DNA of 64,000 nt from Rhodospirillales bacterium (GTDB taxonomy: Bacteria; Pseudomonadota; Alphaproteobacteria; Rhodospirillales; Casp-alpha2): positions 34,996-98,995 of the forward strand of contig JAJFII010000084.1 in the NCBI GenBank assembly GCA_021775095.1. Reading direction: 5' to 3'. Shown piece after piece: positions 47,606 through 57,181 of this stretch. A program made the translations under genes and the position numbers. The first letter of the stretch is position 1, and the number at the start of each line of letters is the position of its first letter. The notes under the pieces are model-generated. The model was given only the letters and a program-made list of their open reading frames with translations, was not told where the DNA came from and ran no database searches.

Positions 47606-48659
47606 CGCGCCCCGGTTTGATCGGGTTTTGGGTCTGCCGGTGACCGCCATCACCCGCCGCCGGATTGATAACTTTCAGCGCAATCGCCGGGGCTTTTGGT
47701 CGAGCTGGATATTTATGCTGTTGTTCGTGGTCAGTCTGTTTGCTGAATTTATCGCCAACGACAAACCGCTGATGGTGGTGTTTGACGGTGAGCTTTATGC
47801 GCCAGCGCTGTTTGCATATACGGAGACGACCTTCGGCGGCGAGTTCGAAACCGAAGCCGACTACCGGGATGAATTTGTCAGTGATTTGATAAACCAAAAA
47901 GGCTGGATGATCTGGCCGTTGATTCCATTCAGTTACGACACGGTCAATTTGGACCTGCCGGTACCGGCACCAGCGCCACCCAGCGCCGTCAATTGGTTGG
48001 GCACCGACGACCAGGGCCGCGATGTTCTAGCCCGGACCATATACGGGTTCCGAATTTCCGTACTGTTTGGTCTGACCCTGACCCTGATCAGTGCCGCCAT
48101 CGGAATATCGGTGGGCGCCTTTCAGGGCTTCTACGGCGGTTATCTCGACCTGCTAGGTCAGCGCTTCATGGAGATTTGGGGCGGTATGCCGATGCTCTAT
48201 TTGCTGATCATCATGGCCAGTGTGATCACACCCAATTTCTGGTGGCTGCTGGGGCTGATGCTGTTGTTCAGCTGGATGGGTTTTGTCGGTGTGGTGCGGG
48301 CTGAATTTTTAAAAGCCCGCAACCTGGATTTTGTCCGGGCGGCCCGGGCCCTGGGGGTTGGCGATCTAAAAATCATTTACAAACACGTCCTGCCCAATGC
48401 CCTGGTCGCCACCATCACCTTCATGCCGTTCACCCTGTCGGGCTCGATCACCACCCTGACGGCCCTTGATTTTCTGGGTTTTGGCCTGCCCATCGGCTCG
48501 CCGTCACTCGGTGAATTGCTCAACCAGGGCAAAGCCAACCTGACGGCACCGTGGCTGGGGATTACCGGTTTCGTTGTGATCGCCTCGATGCTCAGCCTGC
48601 TGGTTTTTATGGGCGAAGCCGTGCGCGACGCCTTTGACCCCCGCAAGGTCTACCGATGA
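47598..48659 (+). CDS. yejE: ABC transporter permease YejE
   Basis: This 353-residue permease of the DppC/OppC type has the [19 protein letters not shown]-terminus typical of Yej[16 protein letters not shown] near residue 140, and the [19 protein letters not shown] coupling loop. ATG 47598 overlaps the yejB stop by 8 nt and has GAGG 7 nt before it. Confidence 0.94.
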   Translation: MSSAPRFDRVLGLPVTAITRRRIDNFQRNRRGFWSSWIFMLLFVVSLFAEFIANDKPLMVVFDGELYAPALFAYTETTFGGEFETEADYRDEFVSDLINQKGWMIWPLIPFSYDTVNLDLPVPAPAPPSAVNWLGTDDQGRDVLARTIYGFRISVLFGLTLTLISAAIGISVGAFQGFYGGYLDLLGQRFMEIWGGMPMLYLLIIMASVITPNFWWLLGLMLLFSWMGFVGVVRAEFLKARNLDFVRAARALGVGDLKIIYKHVLPNALVATITFMPFTLSGSITTLTALDFLGFGLPIGSPSLGELLNQGKANLTAPWLGITGFVVIASMLSLLVFMGEAVRDAFDPRKVYR

Positions 48660-50281
48660 GCGCCCTGCTAAAAATCGAAAACCTGTCGGCCAGCTTTGGT
48701 CACGGGGAGGCTGCCGTTGACGCGGTACGTGGCGTGTCGTTCCACATCAACAAAGGCGAGACCGTCGCCCTGGTCGGTGAATCCGGTTCCGGTAAATCCG
48801 TTACCGCCCTCTCGGTCATGCAATTGTTGCCCTACCCCCTGGCCCACCATCCGGCCGGCAGCATCACCTTTAACGGCGAACAACTGGTGGGTTTGCCGGA
48901 CAACCAGATGCGGGTCCTGCGCGGTGATCAGATCGCCATGATTTTTCAGGAACCGCTGAATTCCCTGAACCCCCTGCACGCAATCGAAAAACAGATTTCT
49001 GAAGTATTATTTCTGCACAAAAAGATGACCCCGGCGCAAGCCCGCGAACGGGTCATCGAGCTGTTATCTCTGGTCGGTCTCGACGAAGCGGTCAGCCGCC
49101 TCAATGCCCTGCCGCACGAGTTTTCCGGTGGCCAGCAGCAACGGATCATGATCGCCATGGCCCTGGCCAATGACCCGGACCTGTTGATTGCTGACGAGCC
49201 GACAACAGCCCTCGACGTGACCGTCCAGGCCCAGGTCCTGAAACTCCTGAAAGACATTCAGTCAAAGCTCGGCATGGCGATCCTGTTTATTACCCATGAT
49301 CTGGGTATCGTCCGTAATGTGGCGGACCGGGTCTGTGTCATGAACGACGGGCTGATCGTTGAGCAGGGGCCGGTCGCCGAAGTCTTCGACGCACCGTCGC
49401 ACACCTACACCCGACACCTGCTGGCATCGGAACCCAAGGGACAAGCCGAGGATGCCGACCCCGCGGCCCCGGACGTGATGACCGGCGATAACCTCAAGGT
49501 CTGGTACCCCATCAAAAGGGGTGTGTTGCGCCGCACCGTCGGTTACGTCAAAGCGGTCGACGGCATATCGGTCCGCGTCCGCGAAGGCCAGACCCTGGGT
49601 GTGGTTGGCGAAAGCGGGTCGGGAAAGTCAACCTTGGGCCGGGCCCTGATCCGCCTTGACCGCAGTGAAGGGGAAATAAAATTCCGCGGCTCTGCCATCC
49701 ATGGAATGGGCGGCAAGGACTTACGGCCCCTGCGTCGGGAAATGCAGATCGTTTTTCAAGACCCCTATGGCTCCTTGAGCCCGCGCCTGTCGATCCGCCA
49801 GATTATCGAAGAAGGACTTTTGGTCCATGGTTTGGGTGGCAACCCGGACCAACGCCGGGTGTTGATCGACGAAGTGCTGCGCGAAGTGGATTTGCAGCCG
49901 GACATACAGGATCGCTACCCACACGAATTTTCCGGCGGCCAGCGCCAGCGCATTGCCATTGCCCGGGCCCTGGTTTTGAGGCCGAAATTTATGGTCCTGG
50001 ACGAGCCGACAAGTGCCCTGGATATGTCCGTGCAGGCGCAAATTGTTGAACTGCTGCGGGATTTACAAAAGAAACATAATCTGGCTTATCTGTTTATCAG
50101 CCATGATTTGAAGGTGGTCCGTGCCGTCAGCCATGACATTATTGTTATGAAGGCGGGCAAGGTGGTGGAAAGCGGATCGACCGCCGATGTCATGGACAAT
50201 CCGCGCCAGCCCTATACCCAGGCCCTGATGGCCGCCGCCTTCGAGCTGAAAGCCGACGAAACGGGTGTTGTAAATCGTTAA
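48656..50281 (+). CDS. yejF: ABC transporter dual ATP-binding protein YejF
   Basis: This 541-residue protein contains two fused ATPase domains, each with Walker A ([10 protein letters not shown] near residue 42 and [11 protein letters not shown] near residue 322), signature (FSGGQQQR and FSGGQRQR) and Walker B ([12 protein letters not shown] and [11 protein letters not shown]). It overlaps yejE by the 4-nt ATGA. It completes the yejABEF importer; no terminator was identified after it. Confidence 0.96.
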   Translation: MSALLKIENLSASFGHGEAAVDAVRGVSFHINKGETVALVGESGSGKSVTALSVMQLLPYPLAHHPAGSITFNGEQLVGLPDNQMRVLRGDQIAMIFQEPLNSLNPLHAIEKQISEVLFLHKKMTPAQARERVIELLSLVGLDEAVSRLNALPHEFSGGQQQRIMIAMALANDPDLLIADEPTTALDVTVQAQVLKLLKDIQSKLGMAILFITHDLGIVRNVADRVCVMNDGLIVEQGPVAEVFDAPSHTYTRHLLASEPKGQAEDADPAAPDVMTGDNLKVWYPIKRGVLRRTVGYVKAVDGISVRVREGQTLGVVGESGSGKSTLGRALIRLDRSEGEIKFRGSAIHGMGGKDLRPLRREMQIVFQDPYGSLSPRLSIRQIIEEGLLVHGLGGNPDQRRVLIDEVLREVDLQPDIQDRYPHEFSGGQRQRIAIARALVLRPKFMVLDEPTSALDMSVQAQIVELLRDLQKKHNLAYLFISHDLKVVRAVSHDIIVMKAGKVVESGSTADVMDNPRQPYTQALMAAAFELKADETGVVNR

Positions 50282-50296
50282 AATTTGCGCCGTTGC

Positions 50297-51020
50297 TTAT
50301 CGGCCCATGGCGCGGCGCACCCACTGGTCGGTAACGACCGTTCCGTAATCGGCCAGCATTTTGCTGATTTTCTTTTGCTCAAGCAGAAATTTCGAGGTGT
50401 GAAACAGCGCCCTGGCAGCGCCGCCTTGCGCCCCACCGCCAAGCCAGAGGTCCGAGGATTGTTCGGTGAGGTTCGGGAATTTGTAAAGGAACAGGGATCT
50501 CGGAATGTCCTGGGCATTGCCGCCGACCAACTGGGCTATTTTTTTGACCGGTTCCGATGTGCGGGTCCAGGCGCGGCGGTCATTTGTGTAGGCGGCGTCA
50601 GCGGCGGCGATGGTTTCGACAAAATTGACCATAAATTCAGGGTTGTCCCGGGCCCAGGATCGGTTGACAACCAGACCATCAAAGGTCGCCTTGCCCCAAC
50701 GACTGAGTTGGCCAGAAGTGATCAGCACATTACCGCTGCGCTCAATCTGGCTGAGCACCGGATCCCAGATAAACGCCGCGTCAATGGTTTTGCTTTTCCA
50801 GGCGGCGCCAATGGAACTCGGTTGTAAATTAAATATTTTCACGTCTCCCAGGCCAATACCAAATTGTTCGAGGGCAAAAAGGGTATGGAAATGCGCCGTC
50901 GATCCGACCGGCACGCCGATTTTTTGCCGACAAGATCACGCGGCGCAATGATCCCGGAGCCACGGCGGGCAACCAGGGCTTCGCCGGCACCAATGTCCTC
51001 AACAATCGCCACCTTCCAGG
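50297..51020 (-). pseudogene. tauA/ssuA-like substrate-binding protein, truncated and frameshifted
   Basis: The sequence reads KVAIVEDIGAGEALVARR, then SGIIAPRDLVGKK, and after a frame change GVPVGSTAHFHTLFALEQFG and FNLQPSSIGAAWK, closely resembling taurine/sulfonate binding proteins. The frame change lies in a run of six T (50920-50925 on the plus strand), and one extra base restores the frame. The first 100 or so residues, including the signal peptide, are missing: homology stops near 51,020 where the IS481-type end begins. Insertion of that element probably destroyed the gene. Confidence 0.8.
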
Positions 51021-51023
51021 CGT

Positions 51024-51490
51024 TGTAGGTGTGTGCTGAGACTGTATTCACCTGACAGTTAATGCCACAGACGGCGCGCGCTTTTTATAAGGCTGGCGTG
51101 TCGGCTGTGGCCATGCCGCTCCTGTTTTGGGGTAGGATTTGTTTTGCAGAACTTATCCACGCAAAAAGGAATTAGACATGACCACGAAAGACAAGATAGC
51201 ACGACGTAAGCTGAGCATGTTGGAATTAGCAAGCGAACTGAACAACGTTTCCAAAGCCTGTAAAATCATGGGTTATTCCCGCCAACAGTTCTATGAGATC
51301 AGGCGCAACTTTCAGACCTATGGAACTGACGGATTAATCGACCGTTTACCAGGTGCCAGAGGACCACACCCCAATCGGGTGGCGGAAGAAATCGAGGTGG
51401 CCATATTGGCACATTCACTTGATCACCCTGGTCATGGTCCGTTGCGTGTTGCGCAGGAACTGATGCTGAAAGACGTCCAGGTTACTTCGT
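51024..51490 (+). mobile_element. Truncated IS481-family insertion sequence at the island edge
   Basis: The tauA-like homology ends where a TGTAGG sequence begins (51024), a plausible left terminal inverted repeat for this family, which commonly begins TGT. The transposase start follows at 51178. No inverted copy of the left end was found downstream, and transposase similarity stops at about 51490, so the right part has been lost. The exact boundaries are inferred. Confidence 0.55.
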
Positions 51491-51594
51491 GGCTATTTTG
51501 GGCAGGCGGTATGGTAATCCTGCGTGTTTGGTGCCTACGGAGGGTTTATAAATTAAATCAATTATTTTTAAACCCGTTACTCGAACGAGAATAG
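51178..51594 (+). pseudogene. IS481-family transposase, N-terminal fragment
   Basis: ATG 51178 has AAGGA 7 nt upstream. The product begins with the helix-turn-helix region (LSMLELASELNNVSKACKIMGYSRQQFYEIRR) and the linker GTDGLIDRLPGARGPHPNRV typical of IS481 transposases. After LRVAQELMLKDVQVTS (about residue 104) the similarity ends and unrelated residues run to a stop at 51594. The DDE catalytic domain is absent, so it cannot transpose. Full-length members have about 350 residues. Confidence 0.8.
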
Positions 51595-52132
51595 TGACTT
51601 TCAATATTAAATGGCGAAAAGCAAAATGATGGACCAAAACTAGACGTCAATTTTTGCTGTAATTGCAATATCGGCATTATTGTTTTGGCCTACGTATGAT
51701 GAAAAAAAGATCTCTTATAGCACTCTAATTTCGTTCAATCTGCCAAGCTTGAACCTTATAACGATGAGAGATTATTGCCAAAGAATGCGACACGATTGGC
51801 TCATTCAGTATTTTCCAAAAGGCGCCGGATTGGGTGAACACAATAGTAAGATACTCTGACGAGGCGCATCTGCTCGCGAGTCGCCGACATTGAAGGTTTT
51901 ATTAGTATTCTTGTCCGGTTTATCAGCAAGTGTTTTCAATTGTTGTACTCGAAAACCTAAACGGTCTGACTGAGTAGACGGCAGGTCTACCGTGCCATTC
52001 CATTCTCAAGCCTTGTCACGTACAATCTTTTTGGCACTTCGCTCCTACTCGGTGGCCAGACCGGAATTCAACTTTTTTAGATGAATGGAAAGATGATCCG
52101 TTTCCCTACAAATCATCTGGACGAGAAAGGGC
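51595..52132. other. Gene-free stretch between the IS remnant and the mer island
   Basis: No gene with family similarity or a good start signal was found on either strand. The base composition becomes AT-richer here than in the preceding chromosome. It may contain decayed remains of the rest of the IS or the end of the island, but nothing recognisable remains. Confidence 0.4.
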
Positions 52133-52163
52133 TTGTCCCTGTAGTCGGTACAGGAATTATCAT
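52133..52163 (+). promoter_or_regulatory. MerR-type promoter/operator P1 (upstream of the TVP38-family gene)
   Basis: The -35 element TTGTCC (52133-52138) and -10 element TATCAT (52158-52163) are separated by 19 bp. The inverted repeat CCTGTA/TACAGG with 5 nt between the arms lies at 52138-52154, overlapping the last base of the -35 and filling most of the spacer. The long spacer with a palindrome is the hallmark of promoters activated by MerR-family regulators through DNA untwisting. The TVP38-family gene starts 63 nt after the -10. Confidence 0.8.
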
Positions 52164-52225
52164 CACACCTGGGAAGCCCTAAAAGGTTCTGGATTTGGTA
52201 ACTCATTTTTCTGGCTTGAAATGTC

Positions 52226-52927
52226 ATGACCTATACGCGCTCTACAATTACCTTTGGAATTTTGTTGTGTTTGGGAGCGGTTGTTCTCGTTGCTCATGTT
52301 ATTGGCTGGACCGATTTATCCGTGGAGCAGTTCGAAGATGTCGTCAAAGCTTGGGGTGCCTGGGGTGTTATCGGATCTATAGGATTAATGATCTTCCATT
52401 CGTTTGTGCCGTTCCCGGCGGGATTTTTAGCAATGGCCAATGGTATGGTTTTTGGGCCCTTTATAGGCGTCATTGTCACCTGGGTAGGCGCAATGCTTGG
52501 CGCATTCCTTGCGTTTGGGCTCTCTCGTATCCTTGGACGTCCTTTTGTCGAGCGTATGCTATCCAGAAAAAACTGGCAGGCAATTGATAGCTGGACCGGA
52601 AAAAATGTTACTGTCCTTCTCTTGCTTAGCCGCTTTGTTCCTGTAGTCGCATTTAACCTTGTCAATTATGCTGCCGGTCTTACTCGGGCGACGAAATGGA
52701 CATTTGCGTGGACCACGGCAATTGGCATTTTACCGGGAACGATGATTATGGTGATTATGGGTGACCAAATTGGCGATATGGATTGGACACTATGGATTTC
52801 CCTGTTGGGGATAATTATGATTCTAACTTGTCTTTTTTGCCATAAATTTTCCTTTTCAAAGGGCATCAAGTGCACGGAATTCACCCCTGTGGACCGGGCC
52901 GACGATCCTGAAGATATGAAGATCTAG
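52226..52927 (+). CDS. TVP38/TMEM64 family membrane protein
   Basis: This 233-residue inner-membrane protein of the DedA-like SNARE-associated (VTT) superfamily has several hydrophobic helices. The core PFPAGFLAMANGMVFG, then GAMLGAFLAFGLSRILGRPFVERM and LLLSRFVPVVAFNLVNYAAGL, is typical of the family. Such proteins occur in some mercury operons, where their role is not settled; transport or membrane maintenance has been suggested. Here it sits directly behind MerR-type promoter P1, which ties it to the mercury response. It is probably monocistronic, since P2 follows. Confidence 0.85.
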   Translation: MTYTRSTITFGILLCLGAVVLVAHVIGWTDLSVEQFEDVVKAWGAWGVIGSIGLMIFHSFVPFPAGFLAMANGMVFGPFIGVIVTWVGAMLGAFLAFGLSRILGRPFVERMLSRKNWQAIDSWTGKNVTVLLLLSRFVPVVAFNLVNYAAGLTRATKWTFAWTTAIGILPGTMIMVIMGDQIGDMDWTLWISLLGIIMILTCLFCHKFSFSKGIKCTEFTPVDRADDPEDMKI

Positions 52928-53042
52928 GAAAAATTAGGGTCGGAATCTTCGTTGACCGTTACATCCCATACCCTGGTGGGGGGATGAATTTTTGCTGAAC
53001 TAACGGCCAACAGCGTCAATAAAATTATAATCAGATAAGTGC

Positions 53043-53073
53043 TTGCTCCTTTAGTTGGTACAGGAACTAGTAT
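53043..53073 (+). promoter_or_regulatory. MerR-type promoter/operator P2 (upstream of the merA operon)
   Basis: TTGCTC (53043-53048) and TAGTAT (53068-53073) are 19 bp apart. The spacer begins CCTTTAGTTGG and ends TACAGGAAC, the same operator as P1 with a slightly degenerate left arm. It precedes the small CC protein, CxxC protein, merA and second CC protein genes. Confidence 0.8.
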
Positions 53074-53125
53074 GCAACAATTCGTTCTGTGTTGGTGTTC
53101 CTAAATTTTGATGATCGGCGATCTT

Positions 53126-53353
53126 ATGAAGGATAGTAACAGCAAAGGTGTCTTTAAACATATCGCGCCTCATGCCGTGTGTTGTGGCGGCATGGGGCTT
53201 TTGATCTTGGCAAGTACGACCGGTTTAGGTGCATGGCTGGCGAGTGGCGGGGCTGTAACTATCGGTTTGTTTTTACTGCTTGCCGTCGCCGGAATGCTTG
53301 TCTGGCGGCGGCGTAGCCGAAGTATAAAACAGGTCGGCAGAACAGCTGATTGA
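53126..53353 (+). CDS. Small membrane protein with Cys-Cys in the first membrane segment
   Basis: This 75-residue protein has two predicted membrane helices. Its first helix begins with HAVCCGGMGLLILAS, placing a vicinal Cys pair (19-20) in the membrane as in MerT, MerC and MerF, which bind and pass Hg(II). It is the first gene behind promoter P2. It resembles the product of 55375-55638 in layout (CC, then LLILAS-like helix, Gly, aromatic, second helix, basic tail) but not a named Mer protein I can identify. The start could also be ATG 53111; neither has a strong ribosome binding site. Confidence 0.7.
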   Translation: MKDSNSKGVFKHIAPHAVCCGGMGLLILASTTGLGAWLASGGAVTIGLFLLLAVAGMLVWRRRSRSIKQVGRTAD

Positions 53354-53393
53354 CCAGGTGGTTGCTAAGTACATGTTCACTGGAGGCGACGTC

Positions 53394-53882
53394 GTGAGAA
53401 AAAATCGATATTTGGATTTGACCAGCGGACTGGCGCCATTTGTTATCGAAACAGCGACCGGTAAAGCGCGCGTTACTTTTGGGCCCGATTTAAAATTCAT
53501 GACGGAAGCACGCCAGCAGCTGGCAAATGATGCGCTTCTTTTAGGCGCGGCCCAAAATGACCTGACTAATTACCCGGAACGCGATTTTGATTCGCTGGAT
53601 CAAAGTAGCGATAAGGCGACGGCGATGCTGGTAACAGCAGCACTCATTACGCCGATTTGTTCCTTCTGCTTGCTAGGACCCGCAGTGCTTACAGGCTACA
53701 TGTACGGGCTACTTGGATGGATTGGCGGACTTAGTCCACTTGTCATCGCCGGCCTCGGAGTTATTACGGCGATATGTGTATGGCGACGGCTGAGGCGACG
53801 ATCTGGTCGCAGTGGCGTCAAATCAAATGAAGCCGCCCGTGGGCATTGTGAGGATGGGTTCGCGTCACATTTGCATAACTGA
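53394..53882 (+). CDS. Unknown membrane protein with CxxC in a membrane helix, in the merA operon
   Basis: GTG 53394 was chosen because GGAGG ends 7 nt before it. The 162-residue product has a soluble N-terminal part of about 75 residues (LAPFVIETATGKARVTFG, EARQQLANDALLLGAA) that I do not recognise. A membrane hairpin follows, whose first helix carries ITPICSFCLLGP (Cys89 and Cys92), then LSPLVIAGLGVITAICV and a basic tail RRLRRRSGR. The CxxC in the membrane and position between a CC protein and merA suggest metal handling. The function is inferred from context only. Confidence 0.65.
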   Translation: MRKNRYLDLTSGLAPFVIETATGKARVTFGPDLKFMTEARQQLANDALLLGAAQNDLTNYPERDFDSLDQSSDKATAMLVTAALITPICSFCLLGPAVLTGYMYGLLGWIGGLSPLVIAGLGVITAICVWRRLRRRSGRSGVKSNEAARGHCEDGFASHLHN

Positions 53883-53913
53883 TTAAAAATTGAAACGATT
53901 GAAAGGCTTACTA

Positions 53914-55365
53914 ATGAATACCAAAACCGACACCTGCTGTTCTCCATTGCATACAGAGACATCAGATGGAACCTACGATCTGGCCGTAATTGGTGCCGGG
54001 TCCGCAGGGTTTTCTGCTGCAATCACCGCTGCGGAACAAGGTGCGCAGGTGGCTGTCATCGGATATGGCACGATTGGCGGCACGTGCGTAAATGTGGGTT
54101 GTGTTCCATCGAAGAACCTGATTCGCGCTGCCGAAGCCGTTCATCGCTCCAAGTCTGCTGATCGTTTCTCGGGGATACGCGGTGATGCCCAGATGTTTAA
54201 CTGGGGCGATCTTAGGCGCCAAAAAGACGGGTTAGTAAAGGACTTGCGGCAAGCCAAGTACATTGATGTTTTGCCCGCGTACAACAACATAACCTATATC
54301 GAAGGCCAGGCAAAACTCCAAAATGGTGGTGTTCTGGTCAACGGAAATTTGCTGAAAGCGCCCAAAATAATCGTTGCTACTGGCTCGTCGCCAACGGTTC
54401 CTACGATCAAGGGTATTGAAGATGTCGCTTATCTTACCAGCACCACTACTTTCGAACTGGCAGAATTGCCAGCATCAATTCTTATCATTGGTGGTGGATA
54501 TATCGGAGTTGAAATAGCTCAAATGCTGTCGCGGCTGGGTGTCATGGTTACAATCGTCTGTCGGTCTCGTTTAGTCCCTCACACGGAACCCGAAATCAGC
54601 TCGGCGCTCGCCGAAATATTATCTGATGAAGGAATCATTGTCCGCCTAGGGCTCACTTACGACCGAATTTGGGAAACAAAAGAAGGAGCGTACTTGGCGG
54701 TTGAATCAAAGGGCAGCGAAGAGGTTCTTACTGCAGAAAAAGTGCTCATTACTGCGGGACGTTCCCCTAATACAAAGGATTTAGGTCTGGCGGAACTAGA
54801 CGTCGAAATTTCGGTCGCAGGTGGCATTAAGATCGATCAACATTTACGGACAACAAACCCAAATGTTTTTGCCGCAGGGGACGTAACAGGGCGGGATATG
54901 TACGTCTATATGGCGGCTTATGGTGCCAAGCTGGCGGCAAAGAACGCGCTCAACGGGACGACACCCATCGCCTATGATGCAACAGCGATGCCCGCCGTTA
55001 CCTTTTCCGATCCGCAAGTCGCAACCGTTGGATTGACAGAACGTCAGGCCATTGCGAAGGGCTATGATACGAAAACCTCCGTGTTAACCCTTGATCATGT
55101 CCCCCGTGCGTTGGCCGCCCTGGATACAAAGGGCTTGATCAAACTCGTTGCAGACAGAGAAACGGATATACTGCTTGGGGCTCATATCCTGGCTCCGGAA
55201 GCTGGAGACAGTATTCAAACGGCCGTCATGGCGATCAAGTGTGGCATGACCACTGTGGACCTTGGAAGCACGATTTTCCCGTACCTCACCATGGTAGAGG
55301 GTCTCAAGCTGGCTGCTCAGACTTTCGATAAGGATGTATCCAAACTTTCATGTTGCGCTGGATAG
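53914..55365 (+). CDS. merA: Mercuric reductase
   Basis: This FAD/NADPH-dependent pyridine nucleotide-disulfide oxidoreductase reduces Hg(II) to volatile Hg(0) in the cytoplasm. The redox-active pair is Cys58/Cys63 in GGTCVNVGCVPSK. The FAD motif GAGSAG lies at 28-33, the NADPH motif GGGYIGVE is in the middle, and the metal-loading C-terminal CysCys is at 480-481. The protein has 483 residues, so it lacks the N-terminal MerP-like domain of some MerAs. ATG 53914 gives MNTKTDTCCSP. It is cotranscribed with the small Cys-rich membrane proteins behind P2. Confidence 0.95.
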   Translation: MNTKTDTCCSPLHTETSDGTYDLAVIGAGSAGFSAAITAAEQGAQVAVIGYGTIGGTCVNVGCVPSKNLIRAAEAVHRSKSADRFSGIRGDAQMFNWGDLRRQKDGLVKDLRQAKYIDVLPAYNNITYIEGQAKLQNGGVLVNGNLLKAPKIIVATGSSPTVPTIKGIEDVAYLTSTTTFELAELPASILIIGGGYIGVEIAQMLSRLGVMVTIVCRSRLVPHTEPEISSALAEILSDEGIIVRLGLTYDRIWETKEGAYLAVESKGSEEVLTAEKVLITAGRSPNTKDLGLAELDVEISVAGGIKIDQHLRTTNPNVFAAGDVTGRDMYVYMAAYGAKLAAKNALNGTTPIAYDATAMPAVTFSDPQVATVGLTERQAIAKGYDTKTSVLTLDHVPRALAALDTKGLIKLVADRETDILLGAHILAPEAGDSIQTAVMAIKCGMTTVDLGSTIFPYLTMVEGLKLAAQTFDKDVSKLSCCAG

Positions 55366-55374
55366 GAGGTTAAA

Positions 55375-55638
55375 ATAAAAAATCAAAACAACGATAATGG
55401 ACCAAGTGGTGTCAAGTTCGCCCTTATTGCCATACCCGCAATGGTGCTGTGCTGTGCGGCCCCCTTAATACTCGCGAGCGGTGCTTTGGCAGGGTATTTC
55501 GCGTGGCTTTCAGACGGTGGGCTCGTTACGATGGGTCTTGCGGTCATTGCCGGGGTACTCGCCGTTGGTTTCTATAAAGTGAAATCACAGCGAACATGTC
55601 ATGCCGACGCCGTAGATATAACGTCTGGGAAGAACTAG
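55375..55638 (+). CDS. Small membrane protein with Cys-Cys, directly after merA (apparent ATA start)
   Basis: The frame is open upstream to a stop that coincides with the merA TAG. A perfect AGGAGG (55364-55369) stands 5 nt before ATA 55375, while the first ATG (55441) falls inside the first membrane helix. The ATA start gives 87 residues with a polar N-terminus (KNQNNDNGPSG), Cys26-Cys27 (MVLCCAAPLILASG), a second helix and a tail with one further Cys (SQRTCHAD). It is a likely paralogue of the protein at 53126-53353 and a candidate Hg(II) transporter. The start codon needs confirmation. Confidence 0.65.
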   Translation: MKNQNNDNGPSGVKFALIAIPAMVLCCAAPLILASGALAGYFAWLSDGGLVTMGLAVIAGVLAVGFYKVKSQRTCHADAVDITSGKN

Positions 55639-55791
55639 AGATCAACAACATCTGGCATCTGGTTAAATGTTTGGGCATCTATTCTATTCTTCACACTCTC
55701 CTTGAACCTCGAGATAATTGAAGTTTTGTTCTCGGCCTGAATAAAGGGAAGCCACTAAGGCCGTCTATAACTTAATAGAGAAGGTATGCGC

Positions 55792-57057
55792 ATGGGAGCG
55801 GAAACCCGAAAAGACACCCATGAGGCGACGGTATCGGGCACCCCCTTGGCGTCCTGGTGCGGCAACAGCATGGTCGAATGGTTGCTGGTCGATGGGATAA
55901 ATATCAAGTCTACCGACGAACTTCTGAACGGGCTCTGCCTCCGAATGGTGGGACTTGGCATTCCAATCCGGCGGATGTTTTGTCTTTTACGAATTCTTCA
56001 CCCTCAAGTGTTTGGCGAGAAATTCATTTGGCTTAGGGAAAATGACGGTATTGAAAAATTCTCTGATTCCCATGATGTATTAGAAAAATCGTTGCGTCGT
56101 GAATGTCCTTGCATCCCTGTTGTTGACCTAAATACAACCGTACGCCGACGCCTGGATATTGCAAACCCTGTATTGGATTTCCCAATTCTTGAGGATCTGG
56201 TTAAAATGGGTGTTACAGATTTTGTCTCCTACCCGCTTCGGTGGTCAAACGACCAGGTTAATATCTTCAGTATTGCTACAGACCGGCCAGGCGGGTTTAC
56301 TTCGGCCGAACTGACTGAAATTAGCGGGATGCTGCCAGTACTCGGCAGACTTATAGAAACCCAGTCGCTTCGCCGGACCGCAGTGACTTTGTTAAACACC
56401 TATTTAGGTTCCTATACGGGAGAGCGTGTTCTTAAAGGTTTGGTGAAGCGTGGTGATGGCGAAGATATTTCTGCTGTAATCTGGTTCTGTGACTTGCGCG
56501 GATCAACGCCGCTCGCAGACTCTATGGCCCGAGTTGAGTTCCTAGGCATCTTGAACGAATTTTTCGATTGTATGGCGGGGGCAGTGCTCGACCATGGGGG
56601 AGAGGTATTGCGATATGTCGGTGATGCCGTCCTCGCTATATTTCCTATCGAGCAACTGCCACCGAACAAGGACAGCGACCGGTCACAAACGAATACCGCC
56701 TGTATGGAAGCATTGAACGCCGCTATCGACGCAAAAAAACGAATGGTAAAACAGAACCAAGTTCGATTAGAACAAGGCAAACAAGAACTCGGGTTCGGGA
56801 TCGCGCTACATATGGGCGACGTTACTTTTGGAAATATAGGCGTTGAAAGGCGTCTTGAATTCACCGTCATCGGCGCCGCTGCCAACGAGGCGGCACGTCT
56901 TGAATCGATGTGTAAGACGCTGGACCAACCGATATTGATTTCTGAAACTCTCGCACGATGTGTACCAGGGAAATGGATGTCATTAGGGCACTTTCACTTA
57001 CGGGGCATATCCTCAAGCCAGGAAATTTTTGCTCCGGATTATGCCCATTATAAATAA
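55792..57057 (+). CDS. Class III adenylate/guanylate cyclase
   Basis: The C-terminal half (about 215-405) is a class III nucleotide cyclase domain. Metal-binding Asp residues are in IWFCDLRGSTPLAD and LRYVGDAVLAIF, and the transition-state Asn/Arg are in AANEAARLE. The usual purine-selecting Lys (VLKxxGD) is Arg here, and the partner Asp before FTVIG is Glu. The N-terminal half (about 1-200) is an uncharacterised sensor-like region found with such cyclases. ATG 55792 has GAGAAGG 7 nt upstream and was preferred to ATG 55786. No MerR-type operator precedes it, so its link to the mercury genes is positional only. Confidence 0.88.
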   Translation: MGAETRKDTHEATVSGTPLASWCGNSMVEWLLVDGINIKSTDELLNGLCLRMVGLGIPIRRMFCLLRILHPQVFGEKFIWLRENDGIEKFSDSHDVLEKSLRRECPCIPVVDLNTTVRRRLDIANPVLDFPILEDLVKMGVTDFVSYPLRWSNDQVNIFSIATDRPGGFTSAELTEISGMLPVLGRLIETQSLRRTAVTLLNTYLGSYTGERVLKGLVKRGDGEDISAVIWFCDLRGSTPLADSMARVEFLGILNEFFDCMAGAVLDHGGEVLRYVGDAVLAIFPIEQLPPNKDSDRSQTNTACMEALNAAIDAKKRMVKQNQVRLEQGKQELGFGIALHMGDVTFGNIGVERRLEFTVIGAAANEAARLESMCKTLDQPILISETLARCVPGKWMSLGHFHLRGISSSQEIFAPDYAHYK

Positions 57058-57181
57058 ACCCAGAATGTCAATATGATACGACTGATCAATACCCGTGCCC
57101 AAATGACTCCATTCCCAACTTGTTGTGCATGAGGATCATTGTTTTGGCGTCAAACGAGGTCATATGACATAAGGGTTCGAC

